Program-made: the position numbers and the translations under genes | Shown: in pieces, positions 45,752 to 54,080 of the stretch | How positions within the stretch are numbered: position 1 is the first letter of the stretch | How the letters are laid out: every line of letters starts with the position of its first letter | Notes under the pieces: generated by a model | The model's input: the letters and a program-made list of their open reading frames with translations, nothing else | Databases searched by the model: none | Told to the model about the DNA's origin: nothing | Origin: Ferrovaceae bacterium | Lineage (GTDB): Bacteria; Pseudomonadota; Gammaproteobacteria; Burkholderiales; Ferrovaceae | NCBI GenBank assembly: GCA_027449685.1 | Contig: DAIDLC010000011.1 | Location: 1 to 54,081, forward strand | Length of the DNA stretch: 54,081 nucleotides | Reading direction: 5' to 3'

Positions 45752-45885
45752 TCCTTCATGCCGGCAACGCGCGGCGTAGGTTTTTTCTTGCGCCTTTGTT
45801 GCACACCTCTCCGGCCTCACGATGCATCGACCGACCCCGCGCTGTATCAGTGCTGCCCGAATACCCTTCCTGGGAGTAAATCGGC

Positions 45886-46590
45886 TCAATGGCCATACCG
45901 GCAGAGCTTTTCAAGTTCGAGGATGGCAATATCCCGGCCCTGCACCTGAATCAACCCCTGCGAAGCCAATTCCTGAAGCATTCTGGAGAAGGTTTCGGGT
46001 GAGATATTCAAGCGTGAAGCAATGACCGCCTTGGCAGCCGGTAGACGGATACTCCTGACAGAGCCCGTTTCAGTCTGCCCGGAATCTTCCTGAGAGAGCA
46101 AAAAGCCGATCAAGCGCTGGGTAGCCGTGTTCAACGAATAGGCGGCCACGTCACTCACCAGACCATGCAGGCGAATACTTAGACCCGCCAGCATTTTCAA
46201 GGCGAAGAATTTGTTGTGTTCAATTTCCTCGAAAAGAGCTGCTTTGGACACATGGACCAGAAGGCTGTCTTCCAGCGTTTGTGCATAGACCGGGTAAGGT
46301 CGTTCCAAAAACATGACCGCTTCGCCAAACGTTTGCCCGGCGGCAATGATCTCCACAATTTTTTCGGTGCCCGTGCGCGACAAAAAAGTCAGCTTGACCT
46401 GTCCATACACCACCAGATAAAACCCGTTGGACTGATCCCCTTTTTGAAACAGGATGCTTCCCTTGGGTGCACGAATCTCCCTGCAACCCTGGGCGATGCG
46501 TTCGATTTCTTCGGGAGAAATTTCCCGAAATAACGCCGATTGCGCCAGTAGTTGCTGAATCTTGGTTGGCACGTGCGTAGATGCGTTCAT
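45886..46590 (-). CDS. CRP/FNR-family regulator, DNR-like
   Basis: 234 residues. Cyclic-nucleotide-binding-like N-terminal domain (about 15-135) with KGSILFQKGDQSNGFYLVVYGQVKL, dimer helix, and a C-terminal HTH (about 165-225) with recognition helix SRLNISPETFSRMLQELASQG. No N-terminal Cys cluster, so it is not an oxygen-sensing FNR; it fits the DNR/NnrR-like branch that responds to nitric oxide through haem. The recognition helix has E-x3-R, as in proteins binding TTGA-N6-TCAA. It is the last gene of a minus-strand unit whose promoter carries such a site. Confidence 0.88.
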   Translation of the reverse strand: MNASTHVPTKIQQLLAQSALFREISPEEIERIAQGCREIRAPKGSILFQKGDQSNGFYLVVYGQVKLTFLSRTGTEKIVEIIAAGQTFGEAVMFLERPYPVYAQTLEDSLLVHVSKAALFEEIEHNKFFALKMLAGLSIRLHGLVSDVAAYSLNTATQRLIGFLLSQEDSGQTETGSVRSIRLPAAKAVIASRLNISPETFSRMLQELASQGLIQVQGRDIAILELEKLCRYGH

Positions 46591-46599
46591 CGTTACAGA

Positions 46600-47901
46600 T
46601 TATGCCGTTGGCCGCGATCTGGCAATTTTTTGTACGCGTTTATAGGTCATGGCCGAACCAAGCAGATTTGATCCTAACCACCAGGCATCCATCGCCCACA
46701 AGACGCCGGCCCCTCGAGACAGGGAAGGAAACCAGCAGGCCAATACCAGGAACAGCAAACTGATCGCATAAAATGCTGCCTGTGGTTTTGCCCGATAGGG
46801 GGCTTGAAGTTCACGTACATTGGGGATGATTCCTGATCGCGGATACGCCGACTGCAGATGAAACCAGGTCAGGAAGGGAATGATTTTGTACAACATGCCA
46901 TGGATCACGGCTATCAGAAAACCGGGAAGCAGAAGTACTCCCATCGTCAGGCGCAAGTTTTCGGCCCTGTCCTGTGCAGCCCATGGAAGCAGCAAGCCAA
47001 TGACACCCGCCAGCAGCAGCGCCACCAGGCCAATATTCCAGAAATAAATGGTCACATCCATCACTTTGCGCTTACGTCGCCCCAAAAGACGCAAAGTCAT
47101 CCAGGAAAACAGGATACACCCCAAAGCCAGGGTGGCATTGCAAGCGCTCTCCAAACGGTCCACCCCTGGATTCGAGCCTCCGGATAGCAGGGTTTTGAGT
47201 ACCAGAATAGTCATCAGGCCAGGAACGAGAAATCGCACGATGCGCTTTGGATAGGCAGGAGTCAAAAGAAATAGCGGGATCAATGCATACGCGACCCCCA
47301 TGACCAGAAACGTGGACCAGGCAACGATTCCCCATTGTGGATGAAGGTCTGCCCAACGCGCGTAGGAAATCGGTAGTCCATGATCGCGCATCATCAGCAA
47401 CGTCAGCCCCATTCCCACGGTGAGTGCCAAAGCCACCAGAGCAAGGCGCAGGGTACCCAAAAAGACGTTAGGTGCGCTTGCTGGACGCAGGCTAAGCCAG
47501 AAGGAAACCAGCAGCACGCCAAACCCCATGCATAAACTGCCCGCGCAAAACACCCGAAGCCACGATTCGGACCAAAGAAATGAGGTGGCAAGGCTGATGG
47601 ACCCCAGCGTGAGAGGCCAATGGATGAGGCGCGCGGTCAGCACAGGGCGCGGCACCACCAAACCTGCCAGCACCGGCAAGAGTTGCAATAAGGCACCCAC
47701 CATGACCATGGACGTAAAACCCAACGTGAGCAGATGGGTTGCCGCCAAAGCGGCAGGCGCATGACGCGAGCGCATCAAGTCCGGACCCACCACAATGAGC
47801 ATCACCGCAGCACATAGAAGAAACCAGGGGGCTGTCAAAAAAAAACGGAATGGGCCGGAAATGGGAGGGGCCTGCTGAAAAGATAACCCAGTGGGGATCA
47901 T
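46600..47901 (-). CDS. Polytopic membrane protein, NnrS/haem-copper-like, uncharacterised
   Basis: 433 residues with about 12 membrane segments. Conserved-looking His residues occur in membrane contexts: AATHLLTLGFTSM, LIHWPLTL, ADLHPQWG and VIHGMLYKIIPFLTWFHLQ, a pattern reminiscent of NnrS and of haem-copper oxidase subunit I relatives without the full metal centre. Its co-location with hemerythrin, DUF2249 and a DNR-like regulator suggests a role in nitric oxide or oxygen stress. I cannot place it in a named family with certainty. Confidence 0.65.
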   Translation of the reverse strand: MIPTGLSFQQAPPISGPFRFFLTAPWFLLCAAVMLIVVGPDLMRSRHAPAALAATHLLTLGFTSMVMVGALLQLLPVLAGLVVPRPVLTARLIHWPLTLGSISLATSFLWSESWLRVFCAGSLCMGFGVLLVSFWLSLRPASAPNVFLGTLRLALVALALTVGMGLTLLMMRDHGLPISYARWADLHPQWGIVAWSTFLVMGVAYALIPLFLLTPAYPKRIVRFLVPGLMTILVLKTLLSGGSNPGVDRLESACNATLALGCILFSWMTLRLLGRRKRKVMDVTIYFWNIGLVALLLAGVIGLLLPWAAQDRAENLRLTMGVLLLPGFLIAVIHGMLYKIIPFLTWFHLQSAYPRSGIIPNVRELQAPYRAKPQAAFYAISLLFLVLACWFPSLSRGAGVLWAMDAWWLGSNLLGSAMTYKRVQKIARSRPTA

Positions 47902-47916
47902 GCGGAAAAGTACCAG

Positions 47917-48156
47917 TCAATTCCGGCTGTTATCCAGCCAGATGAGAATTTCGAAATCTCCGGAGGGAACACATCGGGTTTCATGGCAATACCCTTCCCG
48001 CGCCAGTATGGTGTACAAAGGGTAAGGTTCGCGTCGATTGAGCATGCGAATGCGTTGCTGATTACCCAACCGACACAAGGCTTCCAGAACCTGTTCCAAG
48101 GGTTCGGGGGGCTCGAGGTCTCGGGTATCGAGAAAAATTTCCGCCGACATCAGCAC
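47917..48156 (-). CDS. DUF2249 domain protein
   Basis: 79 residues, one DUF2249 domain: LDTRDLEPPEPLEQVLEAL and NRREPYPLYTILAREGY are the family signatures (TusA/SirA-like fold). Such domains often accompany hemerythrins, nitric oxide-related enzymes and NnrS. It overlaps the end of the hemerythrin gene by 7 bp and precedes the membrane protein gene by 15 bp, so it is part of one operon. A single CysHis region (GYCHETRC) may bind metal; function unknown. Confidence 0.87.
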   Translation of the reverse strand: MLMSAEIFLDTRDLEPPEPLEQVLEALCRLGNQQRIRMLNRREPYPLYTILAREGYCHETRCVPSGDFEILIWLDNSRN

Positions 48157-48596
48157 GCGCTGTCCAGAAGTTGCATGTGTTCCAGAAGCGATTGCGCTTC
48201 ACTGGCCAGCACCTGATCTGCCATACGATACAGGATATTTTCTTCCTTCAGGTTATGTTGCTGCATAAGGGGCAACAGTGTATCGGCGCCACCAAGAAAT
48301 TTTTCCTTATCCTGATGGGCCAGTGCCTGTTGCAAGACTTGCAGAATCTGGCGCATCTGCTCGTGCTCCTGGCGCATGATTTCTGTTGGACCAGAGCGCA
48401 GTCCAGTGGCCGCTTCAAACGCCGGAAACAAGACTTGCTCTTCCCGCTCGAAATGGCGGTGGGTGCTGGAACAAAATTGTTGCCAGAGCTTCCTGGTCTG
48501 CTCCCATTGGCCTTGGGCAACCGCACTCTCCGCTTCGATGAAGGCCTGATCACAATGACCATGTTCGGCCGCCAAATAGTCGCTGATCTGATTCAT
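48150..48596 (-). CDS. Hemerythrin-like (HHE) protein
   Basis: 148 residues from the ATG at 48596 (AAAGGA upstream); an earlier in-frame start is not supported. Four-helix bundle with iron ligands visible as H-x3-D in EHGHCDQAF, H-x3-E in THRHFEREEQVLFP, H in RQEHEQM, and H-x3-E in QQHNLKEENILYRMAD. It binds a di-iron centre; related YtfE/DnrN proteins repair iron-sulfur clusters after nitric oxide stress or sense oxygen. First gene of the operon, downstream of an FNR/DNR-type site. Confidence 0.88.
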   Translation of the reverse strand: MNQISDYLAAEHGHCDQAFIEAESAVAQGQWEQTRKLWQQFCSSTHRHFEREEQVLFPAFEAATGLRSGPTEIMRQEHEQMRQILQVLQQALAHQDKEKFLGGADTLLPLMQQHNLKEENILYRMADQVLASEAQSLLEHMQLLDSAC

Positions 48597-48658
48597 GGGA
48601 GTCCTTTTCAGAGCTGGATGGATCAGATCCATTTTAGCGACACGTGGCCGAACAAAAA

Positions 48659-48672
48659 TTGAGGTCTGTCAA
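48659..48672 (-). promoter_or_regulatory. FNR/DNR-type operator before the hemerythrin operon
   Basis: TTGAGGTCTGTCAA, that is TTGA-N6-TCAA, the half-sites used by FNR and DNR regulators. It lies 63 bp upstream of the hemerythrin start. The operon encodes its own DNR-like protein, so feedback control is likely. The inner bases differ from the strict FNR box at 36169. Confidence 0.6.
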
Positions 48673-48699
48673 GAAAACCAGGGAGAAAACCCTGGGGGC
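48673..48699 (-). terminator. Rho-independent terminator of the dehalogenase gene
   Basis: Minus strand CCAGGG-6-CCCTGG followed by TTTTCTT. It lies about 60 bp beyond the dehalogenase stop and directly abuts the operator of the next operon. Confidence 0.75.
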
Positions 48700-48759
48700 T
48701 GATGAGGTCATCGCATCTTGGCAAGTACCGTCCAGGCAACTCGTGGTTGTGCCTTGGCG

Positions 48760-49464
48760 CTAGGGACCATCATGTAAGCCATCAGCGCATTCCTGGTGCT
48801 TCAGGATTTCCTGCGGCAGGTGCAACAGACTGGGTACCGTCACCGTGGGCTCGATCCCCCAGGGGTCAAACAAAGCCTGCGATGAGCGTTGGACCCAAGC
48901 GGCGTGAAGTCCAGCAGATAAGGCGCCAATCACATCAAAAGGGTTACTTGAAATCAACCAGGCGTCACTTCCCACAGCACCCGCGCGCCTTAAAAAATGG
49001 CAATAGGCCCCCGGGTTGGGCTTGAACGACCTGATCTCATCTACACTCACCACATCGATGAACGCTTCCCGAATACCCGCCTTAGTGAGCAACTGATCCA
49101 CCGCATCAAAACTGCCGTTGGAAAATGCAAATAACCGGAACCCCGCTTGTTTGGCTTGAGCCAGCCCTTCCTTCACATCCTCAAAAGCCGGCAGGGATTG
49201 GTAGGTCTCCAGCAACAGGTTTTTTTCAGCCGGACCAAGCGGGGTATTGAACAAGGCACAGGTATAATCCAGGGCATGGCGTGTACAAACGGAAAAGTTT
49301 TCGTAATTCTGCATCAAGCCACGGCGGAAGGAATACTCCAGTTGTTTTTCGCGCCAGGCTTTGGAGAACGCAGAGGCCTTCTCTCCCAGAAATTTTTCCA
49401 GAGTAACGCTCACACCCTGCGTGTCGATCAAGGTGCCATACACATCAAAAGCCAAAGTGGTCAT
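48760..49464 (-). CDS. Haloacid dehalogenase type II (HAD superfamily)
   Basis: 234 residues. HAD fold with nucleophile Asp8 in FDVYGTLIDT, Ser in AFSNGSFDAV, Lys in RSFKPNPGAYCHFL and the acidic motif SSNPFDVIGALSAGL. The N-x-F-D form and YSFRRGLMQNY match L-2-haloacid dehalogenases, which hydrolyse 2-haloalkanoic acids to hydroxyacids. Related HADs have other substrates. The SD-like element before the ATG is GGGGAG. It stands alone, with a terminator behind and a transporter remnant upstream. Confidence 0.9.
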   Translation of the reverse strand: MTTLAFDVYGTLIDTQGVSVTLEKFLGEKASAFSKAWREKQLEYSFRRGLMQNYENFSVCTRHALDYTCALFNTPLGPAEKNLLLETYQSLPAFEDVKEGLAQAKQAGFRLFAFSNGSFDAVDQLLTKAGIREAFIDVVSVDEIRSFKPNPGAYCHFLRRAGAVGSDAWLISSNPFDVIGALSAGLHAAWVQRSSQALFDPWGIEPTVTVPSLLHLPQEILKHQECADGLHDGP

Positions 49465-49512
49465 CGATGACTCCCCTACAACAAATGAAAGGTTGGTTTG
49501 TGCAATCCCATT

Positions 49513-49706
49513 TTAGGTCATCATCCAAAAATACGCAGCACTGATCACCCAGGAGGCTAGCGCGATCGGCACGCCCAAGCGGGGATGGGGCGCGCAATGA
49601 CCCCCAGCAGGGCGACCCCGGTTCGATCGAGTTTCAGGAAAGGAAGTCCCCCAATGATCATGCCCAGGTAGACCAAGATAAACACCGTAACAACCAATGA
49701 AATCAT
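49513..49706 (-). pseudogene. Remnant of an ArsB/SLC13-type anion transporter (internal deletion)
   Basis: From the ATG at 49706 the frame reads MISLVVTVFILVYLGMIIGG then LPFLKLDRTGVALLGVIA, the usual N-terminus of SLC13/ArsB-like transporters. It then shifts: another frame continues LGVPIALASWVISAAYFWMM-T-stop at 49513, which looks like the usual C-terminal helix. The roughly 350-residue middle is missing, so two ends of one gene have been joined out of frame. Not expected to make a working protein. Confidence 0.65.
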
Positions 49707-49760
49707 GATGGATGCAATTTGCTGCAGAAGAGTCTGGAAGGTAGGGGACAGGGTAACGTT

Positions 49761-51632
49761 TTGAATACAGATCAACAATACCGCAAGGATATCGATGGAT
49801 TAAGGGCTATCGCCATTTTATCCGTGGTTCTGTTTCATTATTTCCCCAGCCTGCTGCAAGGCGGATATGTGGGCGTTGATGTGTTTTTTGTGATTTCCGG
49901 ATATTTGATCACGTCGATCATTTTGAAGGAAATAACAAGCAATCGATTCTCCTTTTTAGATTTCTATGCAAAAAGGATTAGAAGGATATTTCCGGCATTG
50001 CTCCTGGTGCTGACCTTCTGCTATGCGTATGGCTGGAACAAGCTATTAGCAGAAGATTACATGTCCCTGGGCAAACATATTGCCTCGAGTGCTGCCTTCA
50101 TAACCAACTTCGTTCTGTACCATGAGAATGGATATTTTGACACGGCCTCCGAACTCAAACCCTTGCTGCATTTGTGGTCTTTGGGTGTAGAAGAACAATT
50201 TTACATTTTCTGGCCCCTGCTGATGTGGATGCTGCATAAAAAAACCAAGCTCTACATCAATCTGATCCTGCTGGTTTTTGTCCTGTCTTTTGCGGCTAAT
50301 ATAGCGCTATCCCTATCAGATAAAATGGCGGCTTTCTACTTGCCCTACGGTCGATTTTGGGAATTGATGGTAGGTGCTATGGCGGCCCATATACATTTCA
50401 AAAAAGGTTTTTCAAAAAACGATACAGCAAATAACTTGCAAGCCGCAGTGGGTCTTGGAATATTGCTCTTAGCCATGATCGCTTTCAACAACACGCTCCG
50501 ATATCCCTACTATTATGCATTGGTTCCGGTGTGCGGTACATTCCTTGTAATTCATTCCGCCCCATCAGCCTTGGTAAACAGATCAATACTTTCATGCAGG
50601 CCTATGGCTTATATAGGTTTGATTAGTTACCCACTGTACTTGTGGCATTGGCCTCTAATCAGTATTTTCAGATTGGAGCAGGGTGATGATATTTCACTTC
50701 CAGAAAAACTGGAGCTGCTTGTTGCAAGCTTTGTCTTTGCCTCAATCACTTATCATGGTATAGAAAAGAGGATCAGAAATGGCCAGCACTTCTACCCGAA
50801 AGTATCCGTTCTTTTCATATTGATGCTTATGGTAGGGTACGTTGGGTATAACGATTTTATACGTGGGGGGCTCGATTTCAGAGTGAAACATATCGTATCC
50901 AATTTTACTGACACACGGTTTGATTTAAAAACCAGCTGGCGTGAACACGAATGTTTCTTGCTGGACAACGAACATCACTTTGGCGACAAGTGCATTCCAT
51001 CCGGCAGAGGAAAGCTTGTTATCGTTTATGGGGACTCCTTTGCCGCTTCACTCGCTCCCGGTTTGGCAGAATATCTGCGCCCTACAGATTATCGCTTTGG
51101 ACAGCTAACCGCATCTGGGTGCCCGCCATTATTACCTCAAGATGCTGTAGTTGAACGCTGCAAAATGACCAATGAAAGCGCTCTGAACACAATCCAGAGG
51201 GAAAAACCATTCGCTGTGATTCTAGTTTCCAACTGGAGCCAGAACACACTGGATAAATTGCCCAACCTCATTCACACACTCCGTCGTGACGGCGTGCAAC
51301 ATATCGAGATTGTGGGTATTTTCCCCCGCTGGCAAGGCTCTTTACCGCGTGTCTATTTTCGGTATTACAAAAAATTTCACAGTACCTTACCGAGCATAAC
51401 CGCTTTTGGATTGGCAACCCACCCAATTGCCGATTCCACCGTCAAAAATGTTGCTTCCACATTACGCCTTGATTTTTTCTCGGCCTACGACGCACTGTGT
51501 AATTCGACCGGTTGCCTAACTCGAGTGGGAAATGGTAAAGGGCAGATCACAACCTTGGATGATGCCCACATCACTCCCGCCGCCGCATCCTACATTGCCC
51601 GTCCACTCCTTTTACCATTGATTGCTCCCTGA
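49761..51632 (+). CDS. Membrane acyltransferase with C-terminal SGNH domain (OafA/OatA type)
   Basis: 623 residues from a TTG at 49761; the start is uncertain and a TTG 42 bp earlier is in frame. Acyltransferase-3 domain (about 5-350) with YRKDIDGLRAIAILSVVLFHY, GGYVGVDVFFVISGYLIT and RRIRRIFPAL, ten or so membrane segments. Extracytoplasmic SGNH hydrolase-like domain (about 385-620) with block I YGDSFAASL and the catalytic D-x2-H in LDDAHIT. It O-acetylates a surface sugar such as LPS or capsule. The DNA is visibly AT-richer than its neighbours, suggesting transfer. Confidence 0.9.
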   Translation: MNTDQQYRKDIDGLRAIAILSVVLFHYFPSLLQGGYVGVDVFFVISGYLITSIILKEITSNRFSFLDFYAKRIRRIFPALLLVLTFCYAYGWNKLLAEDYMSLGKHIASSAAFITNFVLYHENGYFDTASELKPLLHLWSLGVEEQFYIFWPLLMWMLHKKTKLYINLILLVFVLSFAANIALSLSDKMAAFYLPYGRFWELMVGAMAAHIHFKKGFSKNDTANNLQAAVGLGILLLAMIAFNNTLRYPYYYALVPVCGTFLVIHSAPSALVNRSILSCRPMAYIGLISYPLYLWHWPLISIFRLEQGDDISLPEKLELLVASFVFASITYHGIEKRIRNGQHFYPKVSVLFILMLMVGYVGYNDFIRGGLDFRVKHIVSNFTDTRFDLKTSWREHECFLLDNEHHFGDKCIPSGRGKLVIVYGDSFAASLAPGLAEYLRPTDYRFGQLTASGCPPLLPQDAVVERCKMTNESALNTIQREKPFAVILVSNWSQNTLDKLPNLIHTLRRDGVQHIEIVGIFPRWQGSLPRVYFRYYKKFHSTLPSITAFGLATHPIADSTVKNVASTLRLDFFSAYDALCNSTGCLTRVGNGKGQITTLDDAHITPAAASYIARPLLLPLIAP

Positions 51633-51704
51633 CTTTCCGGATCGTGATTGCCAACGCTCTGGGGGTGGCGCACAGGAGCAGGAAAGCAAAACACCCTTCC
51701 CGCT

Positions 51705-52400
51705 TCAAAACCGAAACGAGAGCACCGCTCCGTACTGAAAGGCCAAGCCATTCGCCGAATATCCCATGAGACTTCCCCGGAAATCGAACAAGCCGATTTC
51801 TGGTACGAGTGCCACGCTGGGCGTGAGCGCCACTTTGGTTCCGATGTCAACTCCTGTGGCATTCAGGTTGTTTGCGCTACTGCCCCCCGCAGCGGAAGGA
51901 ATGGCCGTATACACGTATCGTAATTCCGTGATGAGCGTGTAGCGATCGGACAAGGCATGGCTGGCAATGAGATCCACACCCGGACTCCAGGCATTTTTTG
52001 ACTGCCCGGAAATCTCCAAGTAGGAATAGGCCATGCCCACGACCAAGGCCATTTTCCAGGAACTGGATGGGTCAGTCAGCAGATGCTTGACGTCCACCTC
52101 GCTTCCCAGGGAAGGCCCTACGCTCGAAAAGGGCAAAGCCACTTGGGTCAAGCGATAGCCAATATCCCAGTCCTCTGCCAAACCAGTGCGAAATCCCGCA
52201 TGAGGAAGAAACGGAGTAAAGCTACTCTGGCGCGGCGCACCTACGGAAGAATATTGTCCGCCCGTTCCAGCGATGGCAGAAAAGCCCCCCACCGGAGTCG
52301 TATCCGCCGTGGAAAAGCCCAACAGCCAGAAGGCCTGAGCAGAACCACTAAACCACAGCAGACCTACAACGGCCCATCCTCTCCTTACACATTTCAACAC
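51705..52400 (-). CDS. Outer-membrane beta-barrel protein, uncharacterised
   Basis: 231 residues. Signal peptide (about 1-23, ending AQA), then alternating amphipathic strands rich in Tyr, Ser and Gly, and a C-terminal strand FQYGAVLSFRF ending in Phe, as outer-membrane assembly needs. About eight to ten strands are likely. Similar small barrels are annotated as OmpW-like or generic outer-membrane proteins, but I see no diagnostic motif. It converges on the acyltransferase gene with a 72-bp gap. Confidence 0.75.
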   Translation of the reverse strand: MLKCVRRGWAVVGLLWFSGSAQAFWLLGFSTADTTPVGGFSAIAGTGGQYSSVGAPRQSSFTPFLPHAGFRTGLAEDWDIGYRLTQVALPFSSVGPSLGSEVDVKHLLTDPSSSWKMALVVGMAYSYLEISGQSKNAWSPGVDLIASHALSDRYTLITELRYVYTAIPSAAGGSSANNLNATGVDIGTKVALTPSVALVPEIGLFDFRGSLMGYSANGLAFQYGAVLSFRF

Positions 52401-52605
52401 CAGCCGTCTCCTTGGATTTCACAAAATTTCAACCAGATTCATAGCCTACCCGATTCTAGCCGGCCCACCCAAATCTTTCGCGACTGGCAACTCAGTAGCC
52501 TTTATACCGAATCGCCCCGGGAATCGAGGAGGCCCATTGGGTTAAGTCAGGCGGGTATTGCAGCCACCACTGGCTAACTGTCTATTGCGTCATGAGATAA
52601 GGGAC

Positions 52606-52743
52606 TTTGTCTATTTGTCCGTTATAGCAGGCTATACTCTAATTGTGCATGAAATAACAGACATGTTGATTGATTTTGGCCGATTTGTCTGTTATTGTTT
52701 TCGCAATGTGATTAGCGTCATTTTTAATAGACAAATAGACAAA
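52606..52743 (+). promoter_or_regulatory. Nested inverted-repeat operator region of the hipBA-like genes
   Basis: Outer pair: TTTGTCTATTTGTC (52606-52619) and its exact complement GACAAATAGACAAA (52730-52743), which ends at the hipB start codon. Inner pair: AATAACAGACA (52653-52663) and TGTCTGTTATT (52686-52696). All share the half-site TGTCTRTT. -10-like TATACT lies near 52632. Probably bound by HipB dimers, with DNA looping possible over about 110 bp. The 343-bp gap 52401-52743 shows no other gene. Confidence 0.7.
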
Positions 52744-53085
52744 ATGAAGATAGACCAAAATTTGGCAATGCCACCCGCGCTCAAGGCGCAACTGGCGGAG
52801 CTAGGCTCGCGGTTGAGCAAGGCACGAATCGCTCGTCGCGTGCGGCAATCCGAGGCGGCAAGTCGGGCTGGTATTTCCCGAGCCACGGCATCCTTGATTG
52901 AAAATGGCTCGGCGTCGGTATCCATCGGTCAGGTGGTGAGGTATCTGGATGCGATTGCTCCGGGCAAGACATTGGTTTCGCTCCTGACGGTCGATGACCC
53001 TGTCGTGTTGTCGATGGAGCATGAAAGCCTGCCTAAGCGCGCTCGAACGCTCTCCCAGGCAGAACTGAAGGAACTGGATTTCTGA
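52744..53085 (+). CDS. HipB-like HTH antitoxin / repressor
   Basis: 113 residues from the ATG at 52744, directly at the edge of the operator repeat; an inner ATG at 52768 is possible. No clear ribosome site. Cro/C1-type HTH (about 28-80) with VRQSEAASRAGISRATASLIENGSASVSIGQVVRYLDA, then a polar C-terminal tail that would contact HipA. It ends in TGATG, overlapping the HipA start by one base, so translation is coupled. Confidence 0.88.
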   Translation: MKIDQNLAMPPALKAQLAELGSRLSKARIARRVRQSEAASRAGISRATASLIENGSASVSIGQVVRYLDAIAPGKTLVSLLTVDDPVVLSMEHESLPKRARTLSQAELKELDF

Positions 53086-54080
53086 TGGCCACAACGCTTG
53101 CTGTATTTGCCCATCTGGATGATCGCTTTGTCCCTGCAGGGCTGCTGACAATGACCGAAACGGGCACCGAGGTACTGACCTCGGGGTTCAGGTATGGAAC
53201 GCTCTACCTCGATCGACCGCAAGCGGTTGCAATTGATCCCGTCAGTTTGCCGATCGCAGATCGTGCCGCCGTGCGTGGCATGGAGCTGTGCCCCATTGAA
53301 GGATTGACCCTGTTCGGAGGCATTCGTGATGCTGCCCCGGATGCCTGGGGGCGGCGTGTGATCGAATCCCGTCTGAAGGCGCCACCGAACAGCCTTTCGG
53401 AATCGACCTATCTGCTGGAAGCGGGCAGCCAACGTGTGGGTGCGCTGGATATTCGCCGTTCGCTTGATGCTTCTCCCGTGTTGGTACGCAACAGCATTCA
53501 TCGGCTCGAATATCTGATGGAGGCAGCAGATCGCATCGAGCAAGGTTTGCCGATTCCGGCGCAGTTGGAAGATATCTTTCTCGCGGGCAGCCAATTGGGC
53601 GGCATGCGTCCCAAGGCCGGCGTGGAAGATGATGCCGGCGTGCTCTGGTTGGCCAAGTTTCGTTCTCATGGCGAGCGGATCGACGTGCCCGCCATTGAGT
53701 CCGCCACCTTGCAATTGGCCGCTGCAGCTGGCCTGGATGTTCCTGTTGTGAAGGCAGAGACGATTGGTGGCACAACTGTCATGCTGATTCAGCGCTTCGA
53801 TCGGCACTTAGTCGATGGTGTGCAGCACCGGCATCACATGGTCAGTGCCCTGACCATGCTGGGCTGCCACGAATCGGAGTCGCGCAACAAAAGCTATGCC
53901 GAAATTGCCGATGTGATCCGTGCCCGAACGGACGAGCAATCCATCAAGCCCGGCTGTCGTGAACTCTTCGGTCGGATGGTGTTCAATATCTTTGTCACCA
54001 ACGATGTTGCGGCCCTGATTATTCCACTGCAAGAATCCCGCAATAATCCGCGCAGAAATGGGGAACGTATCCCGGAATGA
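53085..54080 (+). CDS. HipA-family Ser/Thr kinase toxin, C-terminus altered
   Basis: 331 residues as read; family members are about 400-440. Present: N-terminal domain with FGGIRDAAPDAWGRRVIE, the P-loop-like QLGGMRPKAGV, VLWLAKFRSHGERIDVPAIE with ATP Lys, and MLIQRFDR. HipA kinases phosphorylate glutamyl-tRNA synthetase or similar targets and cause growth arrest. The sequence follows the family up to VFNIFVTND (54005), where D-D/H-H-x3-N catalytic and metal residues should follow. Instead it reads VAALIIPLQ and stops near the window edge. So the catalytic loop is lost, probably by an insertion beginning there. As shown, it should be inactive. Confidence 0.82.
   Translation: MATTLAVFAHLDDRFVPAGLLTMTETGTEVLTSGFRYGTLYLDRPQAVAIDPVSLPIADRAAVRGMELCPIEGLTLFGGIRDAAPDAWGRRVIESRLKAPPNSLSESTYLLEAGSQRVGALDIRRSLDASPVLVRNSIHRLEYLMEAADRIEQGLPIPAQLEDIFLAGSQLGGMRPKAGVEDDAGVLWLAKFRSHGERIDVPAIESATLQLAAAAGLDVPVVKAETIGGTTVMLIQRFDRHLVDGVQHRHHMVSALTMLGCHESESRNKSYAEIADVIRARTDEQSIKPGCRELFGRMVFNIFVTNDVAALIIPLQESRNNPRRNGERIPE

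Noticed and set aside
52558-52743. A 62-residue N-terminal extension of the HipB-like protein
   Set aside because: The frame is open but reads through the operator repeats and has no ribosome site or HTH similarity. The start at 52744 fits family length.
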